Part shown: in pieces, positions 1 through 7,941 of the stretch | Layout of the letters: the number at the start of each line of letters is the position of its first letter | How positions within the stretch are numbered: position 1 is the stretch's first letter | Assembly (NCBI RefSeq): GCF_000334915.1 | Contig: NZ_AMSF01000024.1 | Span: forward strand, 1 to 64,000 | Source: Dyella ginsengisoli LA-4 | Lineage (GTDB): Bacteria > Pseudomonadota > Gammaproteobacteria > Xanthomonadales > Rhodanobacteraceae | Direction: 5' to 3' | Length of the DNA stretch: 64,000 nucleotides | Position numbers and translations under genes: made by a program | Notes under the pieces: model-generated | What the model saw: the letters and a program-made list of their open reading frames with translations, nothing else | Told to the model about the DNA's origin: nothing | Database searches by the model: none

Positions 1-58
1 CACCCGCCGCCTATGCCAAGCAGTTAAAGTGACCCCGGACTCCAAACCGTCCCGCTAC

Positions 59-826
59 TCAAAGCGGGGGGACGTCGCTAGTAGAGCTAAGTCCGCTCAC
101 TTCTAAACGTGAGACACCAGCGATCTTCGCAGCAGAAGCGTTTAACGAACTTACCGCGGATCCGGTATCAATAAGCATCATCAACCTTTTTCCGTTGACA
201 TAAATGTAAGCAGAGGGATAGTTTAAAATTGCGTGGCTGGGCTTGAAGTCATTGGTATATGATTTTGCCGATCCGTCCCCAAAGAGTTGTACAGATTTTA
301 TGGTTTGTTTATATTCAAAATGAGGCTTTCGCATAGCGAGTCTCTGCAGGGCTATGCTATCTTGGATTACGGGGCTATTAGCTTCTGTGCCCGCGTTTTT
401 GCCCCAAAGCTTCTGCCACGTCCCATCTGCATAGCCACGCTTTGTGGCCTTGGCGAGTGACCGGAGGGTGGACCAGTAACCATAGTAGCCATATAAGTTA
501 ATTGCGTTGGCGCTAATAATCCTGGCGCAGGTGTACGCTGCAAAGCTTTCGTTGTCTTTGGATTCAGATATGCAACGAGCTGCTTCCTGACTCGAAGAAG
601 CCAAATTCCATTCAATTCGAAATGCTGTCGCCCGTAAAAGGTGAGAAATATTTGATGGGCACTCATTAACTGGGCAGCGCGGCAGCTCACCCACGTCCCC
701 CCTTTTTAGAGCGAGGATCAGCTCATTGTACTGAGCTTGAGTGAGATCACGAGTTTTCGTTTCGACCCCGAATGCCGGCAGCGAAGTGACGCAAACGGTC
801 ATAAGGAAAACTAGAATAATTTTCAT
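59..826 (-). pseudogene. Truncated exported retropepsin-like (clan AA aspartic protease) protein
   Basis: The frame from the ATG at 826 encodes 255 residues beginning with a signal peptide (MKIILVFLMTVCVTSLPAFG). About 28 residues before the stop lies LIDTGSAVSSL, which looks like the catalytic D-T-G-S of retropepsin-like proteases. Such domains need roughly 100 residues, so most of the fold is missing. The stop follows a run of six C, and the neighbouring frame also closes within about 45 bases, so this looks like a decayed or frameshifted gene rather than a complete one. An upstream in-frame ATG at 895 would add 23 residues ahead of the signal peptide and is unlikely. The region is A+T-richer than the rest of the window, suggesting transfer. 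The function of the long middle part is not recognised. Confidence 0.5.
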
Positions 827-1206
827 GGATTTCGCTCTCGGCCTAATGCGAACGCCGCTGCCTTGATGTGCGGCTGCGAAATTTTTTCTCGGCAAGGAGT
901 TCCTTATTTACTACTGGATACTTGACGAGTTTTTTGCCGGTCCATCAGCGTGAGAGCACGAGCCAGTATGGCCATACGTGGTCTTGCTCGAGCTCCCATT
1001 GGCGCTAGGTCGACTGATTTCCCTGGTGTGGCGCAGAAAGGTCCGGCCGACATCGCGATAAGTTTTTTTTTGAGACAATGAAGTAGGATTCATTCGATAT
1101 TTAGTGCGTAGTCGCTATGTGTGCACAACCTTTTGAAGCAGTCGCTGCTTCAGCCTGTCGATGCAGAAACGGCAGCCTCGGGGCTGCCGTTTTCGTGTCC
1201 GGCGCG
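827..1206. other. Gene-poor interval at a composition boundary
   Basis: This stretch of about 380 bases lies between the broken protease-like gene and the ABC permease. It holds a short 60-codon frame on the minus strand (911-1093) with no recognisable features and no good ribosome binding site, so I do not call it. A run of nine T lies near 1063-1072. The only clear element is the hairpin at 1167-1192. Confidence 0.5.
1167..1193 (-). terminator. Rho-independent terminator after the ABC permease gene
   Basis: The arms AAACGGCAGCC and GGCTGCCGTTT pair around a TCGG loop, giving an 11-bp stem bordered by A and T tracts. It lies about 14 bases beyond the permease stop codon. The symmetry would let it act on both strands. 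Confidence 0.75.
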
Positions 1207-2520
1207 CTACGCCCGGATCCACCGCCACAGCTCGCCCCAGCTTGGCTTCTTGCCGTACATCAGAATGCCGGTGCGGTAGATGCGCCCGGCCAGCCACACG
1301 CAGGCCAGCAGACCCAGCACCATCAGGCCCAGTGACAGCGCCAGTTGCGTGGGTGGCACGGCGGTCATCGACCAGCGGACGGGCATGGTGAACGGAGCGA
1401 AGAACGGGATGAAGGACATGGTGGTACCCAGCATGCCCGAGGGGTTGTTGATCAGCCCGAACATCGACATGAAGCCGACCACGATGCTCATGGTGACGAA
1501 GACGGCGTACTGCTGTGCCTCCTGGATGGTGTTGCACATCGCGCCGATCGCTGCGTACAGCGAACCGTAGATCAGGAAGCCCAGCGTGAAGTAGAGCAGG
1601 AACACCGCCAGCAACGATGGCGGCATGCTGGGAATGGCGAAATTTCCTGCGGCAGCGCCGATGCCGAATGCACCGGCCAGATGCGGGCCCTGGCTGCCGA
1701 GCACGAGGGCCGTGCCCACCCATATCGCCATTTGGGTCAGGCCGGCCAGTCCCACGCCCAGCACCTTGCCCATCAGCATCTGGAACGGCGTGAGCGAAGA
1801 GGTGAGCACCTCCATGATTCGGGAATTCTTTTCCTCGATGACGGAGGTCAGGGTGCGGCTGCCGTAGGACAGTATGGCGATATAGAGGATGAAGCCCATC
1901 GCGTAGGCGAGCACGAACGATGCCTTGCCGCTCTGTCCGGTGAGCTTGCCGTCGGTGACCTTGGCGGTGTCCACGTCCGCGGGCGCCATCGCCTTGGCGA
2001 CCAGCGCCTGGTCGACGCCGGCATGCGCCAGTCGCACGCCGGCGAGCGCCTTGGAGATTTCGCGTTGCAGCCGGCCCATGCCGTTGGGCGAACTGACGTC
2101 GTCGCCGTAGTAGTGCAGCTTGCCGCTGGCCAGCGTGTCGGCGTCGAGAACCAGTACGCCGTTCCAGCCATCCGGCTGCGTGTCCCGTGCGAAGCCGGCC
2201 TTGGCGATCAGGCCGCTTCGCACCTGGTCGAGGTGTTCGGTATCGGTGGTGAACAGGGTCAGTTCGTAGCGTGGCCTGACCTGTGCGCTGTCGCCGAAGG
2301 TGGCGGTCCCGAGCGCGGTCATGACCGGTTGGCCCAGCCCGGCGCCGGAGGCATCCACCACCGCCACGCGGCTGGTGTGGTCGCCGCCGCGCATCAACAG
2401 TGCCGGCAGTACCGCCATCGCCACCATGAACACCGGCAACAGCAACGTGGAGATCAGGAAGGCCCGCGTACGCACGCGCTCCACGTACTCGCGGCGGATC
2501 ACGGCAAAGGTCTTGTTCAT
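1207..2520 (-). CDS. ABC-2 type transporter permease, NatB-like
   Basis: Membrane subunit of an ABC exporter, 437 residues. One membrane helix lies near the N-terminus (after RREYVERVRTRAFLIST), followed by a long extracytoplasmic region (about residues 60-190) and a C-terminal block of about five helices (residues 210-425). This is the NatB/YhaP arrangement of ABC-2 permeases linked to sodium or small-molecule efflux. Its ATG overlaps the ATPase stop codon (ATGA), so the pair forms one operon with the ATPase first. The substrate cannot be read from sequence; NatB-like families cover Na+ efflux and other exports. Confidence 0.85.
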   Translation of the reverse strand: MNKTFAVIRREYVERVRTRAFLISTLLLPVFMVAMAVLPALLMRGGDHTSRVAVVDASGAGLGQPVMTALGTATFGDSAQVRPRYELTLFTTDTEHLDQVRSGLIAKAGFARDTQPDGWNGVLVLDADTLASGKLHYYGDDVSSPNGMGRLQREISKALAGVRLAHAGVDQALVAKAMAPADVDTAKVTDGKLTGQSGKASFVLAYAMGFILYIAILSYGSRTLTSVIEEKNSRIMEVLTSSLTPFQMLMGKVLGVGLAGLTQMAIWVGTALVLGSQGPHLAGAFGIGAAAGNFAIPSMPPSLLAVFLLYFTLGFLIYGSLYAAIGAMCNTIQEAQQYAVFVTMSIVVGFMSMFGLINNPSGMLGTTMSFIPFFAPFTMPVRWSMTAVPPTQLALSLGLMVLGLLACVWLAGRIYRTGILMYGKKPSWGELWRWIRA

Positions 2521-3473
2521 GCGGCGGCTCCGGTGGCAACCGGCAGGGGGGCGGCGTCGGGATCGGAGTTGACCTTGGCCACGAAGATGGCGTGCAGCGA
2601 GGGCTCCACCACTTCAAAGCGGCGCAGGCCCACGCCGGCGTTGACCAGTGCGGCGAGCAGCTGCTCGGGCTGTGCGCCTTCAGCCATCTTCAGTTCGGCA
2701 CTGGCGCCGTAGTCGTCCATCCGTGCGATCAGCCGGGGATCGGCGAGTACCGCGTCGGCGAGCGGTCGATTGCCGGAAAACCCCAGTGCGACGTGACGTC
2801 CGCCGAAGTCGGCCTTCACCTGCGCCACGGTCCCGTTCGCCACCAGCTTGCCGCGGGCGATGATCGCCACGCGATCGCACATGCGTTCGGCCTGTTCCAT
2901 GACGTGGGTGGAAAGCAGCACGGTGCGGCCGGCCGCAGCGATCTCCACCACGATGTCCTTCATGACCTGGGCGTTGATCGGGTCGAGGCCGGAGAACGGC
3001 TCATCGAGAATCACCAGTTCCGGTTCGTGCAGCAGCGCGCCGGCAAACTGAACCTTCTGCTGCATGCCCTTGGAGAGGTCCTCCACCTTCTTCTGCGCCC
3101 AGTTGGCGATTTCCAGGCGTTCCAGCCAGACCAGTGCGCGACGCCGCGCCTCGGTGCGCGAAATCCCCTTCACTTCACCCAGGAACACCAGGTGATCCAG
3201 CACCTTCATCTTCTTGTAGAGACCGCGCTCTTCGGGGAGGTAACCGATGCGTGAGGAGAGGTTGCGGCCGCTGCCGCTGGCACCGAACAGGGCGATGCGT
3301 CCCTCGTCGGGTTGCAGGATGCCCATGATGAGACGGATGGTGGTGGACTTGCCGGCGCCGTTGGGGCCGAGCAGGCCATAGATGCCACCGGACGGTACCT
3401 GCAACGACAGATTGCTCACGGCCGTATGGCCGGCGAACCGCTTGGTTACCGATTCAACGCTGATGCTGGACAC
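2517..3473 (-). CDS. ABC transporter ATP-binding protein, NatA-like
   Basis: ATPase partner of the NatB-like permease, about 318 residues. It shows Walker A (GPNGAGKST), the ABC signature (LSKGMQQKVQ), Walker B (LVILDEPFSGLDP) and the H-loop (LLSTHVMEQ). The roughly 90-residue C-terminal tail resembles the DUF4162 extension common in NatA-type ATPases. Two in-frame GTG codons compete as starts, at 3479 and 3473. The GGGAG motif lies only 2 bases before the first but 8 before the second, so I place the start at 3473. It is first in the two-gene export operon. Confidence 0.9.
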   Translation of the reverse strand: MSSISVESVTKRFAGHTAVSNLSLQVPSGGIYGLLGPNGAGKSTTIRLIMGILQPDEGRIALFGASGSGRNLSSRIGYLPEERGLYKKMKVLDHLVFLGEVKGISRTEARRRALVWLERLEIANWAQKKVEDLSKGMQQKVQFAGALLHEPELVILDEPFSGLDPINAQVMKDIVVEIAAAGRTVLLSTHVMEQAERMCDRVAIIARGKLVANGTVAQVKADFGGRHVALGFSGNRPLADAVLADPRLIARMDDYGASAELKMAEGAQPEQLLAALVNAGVGLRRFEVVEPSLHAIFVAKVNSDPDAAPLPVATGAAA

Positions 3474-3725
3474 GCGCACTGCTCCCTGTTCGCCGGTCTC
3501 CCCGACCTTCCGCAGATCAAGCTAGCACGGTGCAAATGGCGTCCCGAAGTGTCGTTTGTCACCTGTCTTCATCGCGGCTAGGAGCGCGCCAGGACGAGAG
3601 CGTGGAACGGGTCGGCCGACCGTGTCGGCGCAAGCATGCGCAGACCATCCCGCCAACTTCCGCTCCGGATCCGCTCGCCGCGCATCGCCGCGCGGCGGGC
3701 TCTGCTCTGGCGGTCTGTCAGGCGC

Positions 3726-4352
3726 TCAACGGAAATGGTGGATGAAGCCGACCTGGAAGCCGCCGGGCAGCCAGCTCAGGATCAGGGGGGACTTCCGCTT
3801 GGCCGACCAGATGCCGATGCCGGTACCCAGGGCAGCACCGACCAGCACGTCGCTCTGCCAGTGGCCGCGGACTTTCATGCGCGCGACGGCGTCATAGGCC
3901 GGCAGCAGCGCCAGTGCGTAGACCGCGGGATGTTCGTCGCCGTAGTTGACGATGAACGGCGTCACCGCCGCGGAGATCGCCGCAACCTCGCCGCTGGGGA
4001 AGCTTTGCGCGCTGGAACCCTTGAACCACTGGTTGGGGCTGGCCGTGTGCGAGGGCCGCTCGCGGCGGAAGGTGTACTTCATGCCGGTGGCGGCGACGCC
4101 GGTGATCACCATCGAATCGACCGAGCGCCAGAAGGTGTCGCCGAGCTTGTCGTTGTCGCCGAGCGCCAGCGCGCCGACGCCGACGGTGAGGATGCTGCCG
4201 TACATCAGTGCCAGCTGGTTGTTGCGCTTCCAGATGCCGCGGTTGTCGTAGTGCAGGCGGTGGTCGATACCGAACGGGCCGCCGGCGGCGCGAACCGGCG
4301 ACGTGACCAGGACCGTGGCGAACAGGCACAAGGCAAGGCAAAGACGGCGCAT
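3726..4352 (-). CDS. PAP2-family phosphatase, exported
   Basis: A 208-residue protein with a signal peptide (cleavage near VRAAGG), expected at or outside the inner membrane. The three PAP2/acid phosphatase motifs are recognisable: K-x6-RP in KYTFRRERP, the second motif as SFPSGE, and the third in ARMKVRGHWQSD (R-x5-H-x3-D). The second motif normally reads PSGH and the third usually begins SR, so two positions differ from the textbook signature. Substrate could be a lipid phosphate, undecaprenyl pyrophosphate or another phosphomonoester. No operon partner is apparent. Confidence 0.8.
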   Translation of the reverse strand: MRRLCLALCLFATVLVTSPVRAAGGPFGIDHRLHYDNRGIWKRNNQLALMYGSILTVGVGALALGDNDKLGDTFWRSVDSMVITGVAATGMKYTFRRERPSHTASPNQWFKGSSAQSFPSGEVAAISAAVTPFIVNYGDEHPAVYALALLPAYDAVARMKVRGHWQSDVLVGAALGTGIGIWSAKRKSPLILSWLPGGFQVGFIHHFR

Positions 4353-4477
4353 GACGAATCTCCCCGATCATCGCGGGGACGGACCCCGGACGCCTCGAGC
4401 CTGCGCGTGCCGGCTTTCGTCCCGCTTACGTGGGGCCAGAGCATCCTCCCGACGCCCGGGGCGAAGCTTGACGAGGG

Positions 4478-5557
4478 TCAGTATCCGGGACGGTCGAGCG
4501 CCTGCCGCTCGACCGGTGTGAGCGGCACGGACACGGCGCGGCCCTCGCGATGGGAGGCGAAGCCGGCCTCGATCACCGCCATGGTCGCCAGCGCCTCGAT
4601 CGCACGCACCGGCATCGGCGCCTCATCCCGCAGTGCGTCGCGCAGGCCGGCGTAGTAGGCACGCTGGTCGCCCGGCGCCGTCGCTCGCCGGGTCTCGCGA
4701 CCCTCGCCATCGATCACGACCAGCGGGTCGGGATCGTCGCCCCAGCCCGGAGTGCCGGGGGCCTGTCCCGCCAGCATCTGCGCCTCCTGGCGGTCGGTGC
4801 CGACCTTTACCAGGCTGCCGCGGGTGCCGTGGACGACGAAGCGTCGCGCGCCGCCGGCGACCAGCATGCCGGCGTGCACGATCACCTGCCGTGCGCCGTA
4901 GTCCAGCCGCACGTGCGCCCAGTCGTCGCTGAGGCCACCGGCACGCTGGATCGCCAGCCCCGCGTGCACGCGCTCGGGCAGCCCGAACAGTTGCAGCGCC
5001 TGGTCGACCATGTGCGGGCCAAGGTCGTACCAGATGCCCGCGCCCGGACCGGCCGATTCGCGCCAGCGGTCGCGCACGGCGGGGCGGTAGCGGTCGATGT
5101 GCGATTCGAAGTGCATCACCTCGCCGATGCTGCCCTCGCCGATGGCCTGCTTCACCGCGAGGTAGTCGCTGTCCCAGCGGCGGTTGTGGAAGACCGAGAG
5201 CTGGCCGGGCGAGGCGTCGGCCAGCGCGACGAGGGCACGCGCCTCGGCCAGGTCCAGTGCCATCGGCTTGTCGATCACCACCTGCCTGCCGGCGCGCAGC
5301 GCCGTGCTGGCCAGTGGAGCATGGGTGTCGTTGGGCGTGGCGATCACCAGCAGATCGATGTCGTCGTCGGCGATCAGCGCGCCGGGCGTCGGCAGCACGC
5401 GCACGTCGGGCAGGTCGGCGTGAACCTTGGCGGCGTCGCGCGAGGCGACGGCGACCAGTTCCATGCCGGGCGTGGCGGATATCAGCGGCGCGTGGAAGGT
5501 CTTGCCGGCGTAGCCGTAGCCGATCAGGCCGACGCGGATGGGGGCGGGCATAGTCAT
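4478..5557 (-). CDS. Gfo/Idh/MocA family NAD(P)-dependent oxidoreductase
   Basis: A 359-residue cytoplasmic dehydrogenase. The N-terminal Rossmann fold contains GLIGYGYAGKTFHAPLI, followed by VIATPNDTHAPLA and the family's E/D-K-P motif as VIDKPMAL near residue 100. The C-terminal half is the alpha/beta substrate domain (FHNRRWDSDYLAVK onward), as in the YhhX/IolW branch that oxidises inositols or sugars. A second ATG at 5551 is equally possible as start. It is unlinked to an obvious pathway, though the mannoside locus lies upstream. Substrate unknown. Confidence 0.85.
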   Translation of the reverse strand: MTMPAPIRVGLIGYGYAGKTFHAPLISATPGMELVAVASRDAAKVHADLPDVRVLPTPGALIADDDIDLLVIATPNDTHAPLASTALRAGRQVVIDKPMALDLAEARALVALADASPGQLSVFHNRRWDSDYLAVKQAIGEGSIGEVMHFESHIDRYRPAVRDRWRESAGPGAGIWYDLGPHMVDQALQLFGLPERVHAGLAIQRAGGLSDDWAHVRLDYGARQVIVHAGMLVAGGARRFVVHGTRGSLVKVGTDRQEAQMLAGQAPGTPGWGDDPDPLVVIDGEGRETRRATAPGDQRAYYAGLRDALRDEAPMPVRAIEALATMAVIEAGFASHREGRAVSVPLTPVERQALDRPGY

Positions 5558-5594
5558 GGCGGTGCCGAGTGCGAAGTGGTTTGAAGATTCAAGT

Positions 5595-5749
5595 CGCTGG
5601 ATCCCGGCTTTCGCCGGGATGACGGCTTACAGATTTTTGAGCGACACGGCAGTGCTGTTTCGCTGGGCTTTCTTCTAACTGAGCCTCGGCAGCAGATGCT
5701 AGTGGGCAGCCTCAAAAGTCATCATCCCGGCGAAGGCCGGGATCCAGCG
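5595..5749. repeat. Inverted pair of REP-like palindromes (BIME-type)
   Basis: Two copies of a palindromic unit face each other in the space between the oxidoreductase and the M1 peptidase. Copy 1 (5601-5620) has arms ATCCCGGC and GCCGGGAT with loop TTTC. Copy 2 (5724-5743) has the same arms with loop GAAG. Flanking CTGG and GATGA(C/T)G are also shared in inverted orientation, as is a TTTTGAG/CTCAAAA pair further inside. This is typical of repetitive extragenic palindromic elements in high-GC gammaproteobacteria. Confidence 0.75.
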
Positions 5750-5806
5750 TCTTGCGCTGCCCCACCCGCCTGCCGTCCCATCCGTGAGCGATTCGCTACA
5801 AAAAGC

Positions 5807-5833
5807 AAAGGCCCGCCGACGCGGCGGGCCTTT
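5807..5833 (-). terminator. Rho-independent terminator of the M1 peptidase gene
   Basis: AAAGGCCCGCC and GGCGGGCCTTT pair around a 5-base loop. On the minus strand it starts about 26 bases after the peptidase stop and ends in TTTGCTTTTTG. The A/T borders on both sides allow bidirectional action. Confidence 0.8.
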
Positions 5834-5858
5834 GCCAAGGCATCACGGTGGGTGGCCC

Positions 5859-7841
5859 TTACTTCACCGCAAAGCGGTCATTGCCTCGATCTGCATCCGG
5901 CAGATCGTGCTTCGGGTCGAGCTCGACCATGGTCACCGGTTGGGTGCCATCCACGTGCACCACGTAGCTGGTGTGCTGCATCCAGGTCTCCACCGGCACG
6001 CGCACGTCGCGCGTGCTGCCGTCGGCGTAGGTCAGCTCCAGCGTGTTCGGCAGCACCAGCTTGTCGTGGTTGGACACGGTGACGTCCGCACCGTTCTTCC
6101 AGCCGCCGTCGGCCGGCGCGACCTTGTCCACGCTCATGTCGAAGGGCCAGTTGTGCTCGAACCAGCCGCGCCAGAACCAGTTGAGATCCTCGCCGGTCTC
6201 GCTGTCCATGAAGCGGAAGAAGTCCGACGGGCTCGGGTGCTTGTAGGCCCAGGTGGCGATGTAGCGACGGAAGGCCGGGTCGAAGCGCTCGGGACCGATG
6301 ATCTGCTCACGCAGCAGCACCAGGCCGAAGGCGGTCTTGAAGTAGGTGATCGGGTGGCGGTACTTCTCCTTCACCGCGTCGGCGTAGGTCATCGGTGGCG
6401 GGGCGTCCGGGTCCTTGAGCAGCGCGGCGATCTGCTCGGCCGGCGTGCCCTTGCCCGGTGCGTACTCGCTGTCGCGCTTGGGCGCGAACTTGCCACCGTC
6501 GAAGGCCTCGGCCTCGTAGACGTCGACGAAGGTGTTGAAGCCCTCGTCCATCCACGCGTCGCGGCGCTCGTTGCTGCCCACGATCATCGGGAACCAGGTG
6601 TGTCCGATCTCGTGCGCGATCAGCATGCGCAGGACCGGGCCGGCGGCCTTCTTGTGGTCGAAGGTGATGCCCGGGTACTCCATGCCGCCGGCGGTGCCGG
6701 CTTCGTTGATGGCCACCGGATAGGGATACGGAAAGTAGGTCCTGGAGAAGAACTCCACCGACTTCTTCAGGTCCTGGGTGGCCACGCCCCAGGCCTGGTC
6801 GCCGGCGCTTTCCACCGGATAGGCGGACATCGCCAGCGCGGTCTTGCCGCCGGGCAGGTTGATCCGCGCGGCATCCCAGATGTACGCCTTGGAGGCGCCG
6901 AACACGGCGTCGCGCGCGTTCCTGATCGCGAAGTGCCAGGTCAGCGTGCCGCTCTGCTTCGGCCGCGAGGCCGGGTCGGTGACTTCCGCCGCGGTGCGGA
7001 TCATCACCGTGGCGTCGCTGTGGCGGGCTTCGTCCAGGCGCTTGATCTCGGTCCTGGTCAGCACGTCCTGCGGGTTGAGCAGCTCGCCCGAGCCGACCAC
7101 GATCATGTCCGACGGCACGGTGATGCGGTAATCGAAGTTGCCGTACTCGAGATAGAACTCGCTGTTGAGGAAGGGCTGGGTATCCCAGCCGCGCAGGTCG
7201 TCGTAGACGCACACCCGCGGGTACCACTGCGCCATCTCGAAGATGTCGCCCTGCTGGTTGGCGTTCCAGTCGGTGCGGCCGCCGAATTCGCCGGGGACGG
7301 TGTAGTCCCAGGCGATGTGCAGCTTGAGCTTGCCGTCATGTGCTTTCAGCGGCGCGGGCAGGATCACCTGCATGCGGGTGTCGCTGATCACCCATTTGGC
7401 CTGCTGCTTGTGGCCGGACGCGTCTTCCACCTCGACCGAACGGATGTGCTCGCCGTCGGTGAATTCGGTCGGGAACTTGCCGCCGCCGAACGCGCCACGG
7501 GCGTCCTTGCGGTAGCGGTTCTGCTCCACCTGCAGCCAGATCACGTCGAGCGCGTCGGGGCTGTGGTTGGTGTAGGTGATCGTCTCGCTGCCGGTGAGCT
7601 TGCGCGCGACCGGATCGAGCGAGGCCTGGATGGTGTAGTCGGCGCGGTTCTGCCAGAACAGCGGGCCGGGCTTGCCGCTGGCATCGCGCATCGCGTTGGA
7701 CGCATGCGGATAGGCGAACGGGGCGAAGGTTTCCAGCGGGTTGAAGCCATCCTTGGCGGTATCGGTCGCGTGCAGCGGCAAGGCCGCCCCGAGCAGCATC
7801 GCCAGGCCAGCAGCGAGGCGGGTGGTGGTGGGTGTCGTCAT
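5859..7841 (-). CDS. M1 family zinc metallopeptidase, exported
   Basis: A 660-residue secreted or periplasmic aminopeptidase-like enzyme. A signal peptide ends near LPLHATDT. The zinc site is HEIGH at residues 410-414, with the third ligand E433 in WMDEGFNTF, the HEXXH-x18-E spacing of M1 enzymes. The exopeptidase motif appears as GGMEYPG, where GxMEN is usual; the replacement of N by Y is common in proteobacterial paralogues. The upstream half is the N-terminal beta domain. It is probably transcribed separately from the mannoside operon because a hairpin lies in the 100-base gap. Role: peptide scavenging or turnover. Confidence 0.9.
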   Translation of the reverse strand: MTTPTTTRLAAGLAMLLGAALPLHATDTAKDGFNPLETFAPFAYPHASNAMRDASGKPGPLFWQNRADYTIQASLDPVARKLTGSETITYTNHSPDALDVIWLQVEQNRYRKDARGAFGGGKFPTEFTDGEHIRSVEVEDASGHKQQAKWVISDTRMQVILPAPLKAHDGKLKLHIAWDYTVPGEFGGRTDWNANQQGDIFEMAQWYPRVCVYDDLRGWDTQPFLNSEFYLEYGNFDYRITVPSDMIVVGSGELLNPQDVLTRTEIKRLDEARHSDATVMIRTAAEVTDPASRPKQSGTLTWHFAIRNARDAVFGASKAYIWDAARINLPGGKTALAMSAYPVESAGDQAWGVATQDLKKSVEFFSRTYFPYPYPVAINEAGTAGGMEYPGITFDHKKAAGPVLRMLIAHEIGHTWFPMIVGSNERRDAWMDEGFNTFVDVYEAEAFDGGKFAPKRDSEYAPGKGTPAEQIAALLKDPDAPPPMTYADAVKEKYRHPITYFKTAFGLVLLREQIIGPERFDPAFRRYIATWAYKHPSPSDFFRFMDSETGEDLNWFWRGWFEHNWPFDMSVDKVAPADGGWKNGADVTVSNHDKLVLPNTLELTYADGSTRDVRVPVETWMQHTSYVVHVDGTQPVTMVELDPKHDLPDADRGNDRFAVK

Positions 7842-7874
7842 GTGGATGGATTTCCCGGTCTCGAAAGAAATAGC

Positions 7875-7907
7875 GGTGGAACGGCACGTGGGTGCGACCG
7901 TTCCACC
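7875..7907 (-). terminator. Hairpin after the GH92 operon
   Basis: GGTGGAACGG and CCGTTCCACC form a perfect 10-bp stem around a 13-base loop. It lies just beyond the GH92 stop codon on the minus strand and is followed there by GCTATTTCTTTC. The T tract is broken, so termination may be partial. Confidence 0.5.
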
Positions 7908-7941
7908 ACCTTACGTGATCACGCGCGCGTCACGCTACGCA

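Noticed and set aside
911-1093. A 60-codon minus-strand frame near the left end
   Set aside because: No ribosome binding site, no signal or domain, and it lies in an A+T-rich stretch without other coding signs.
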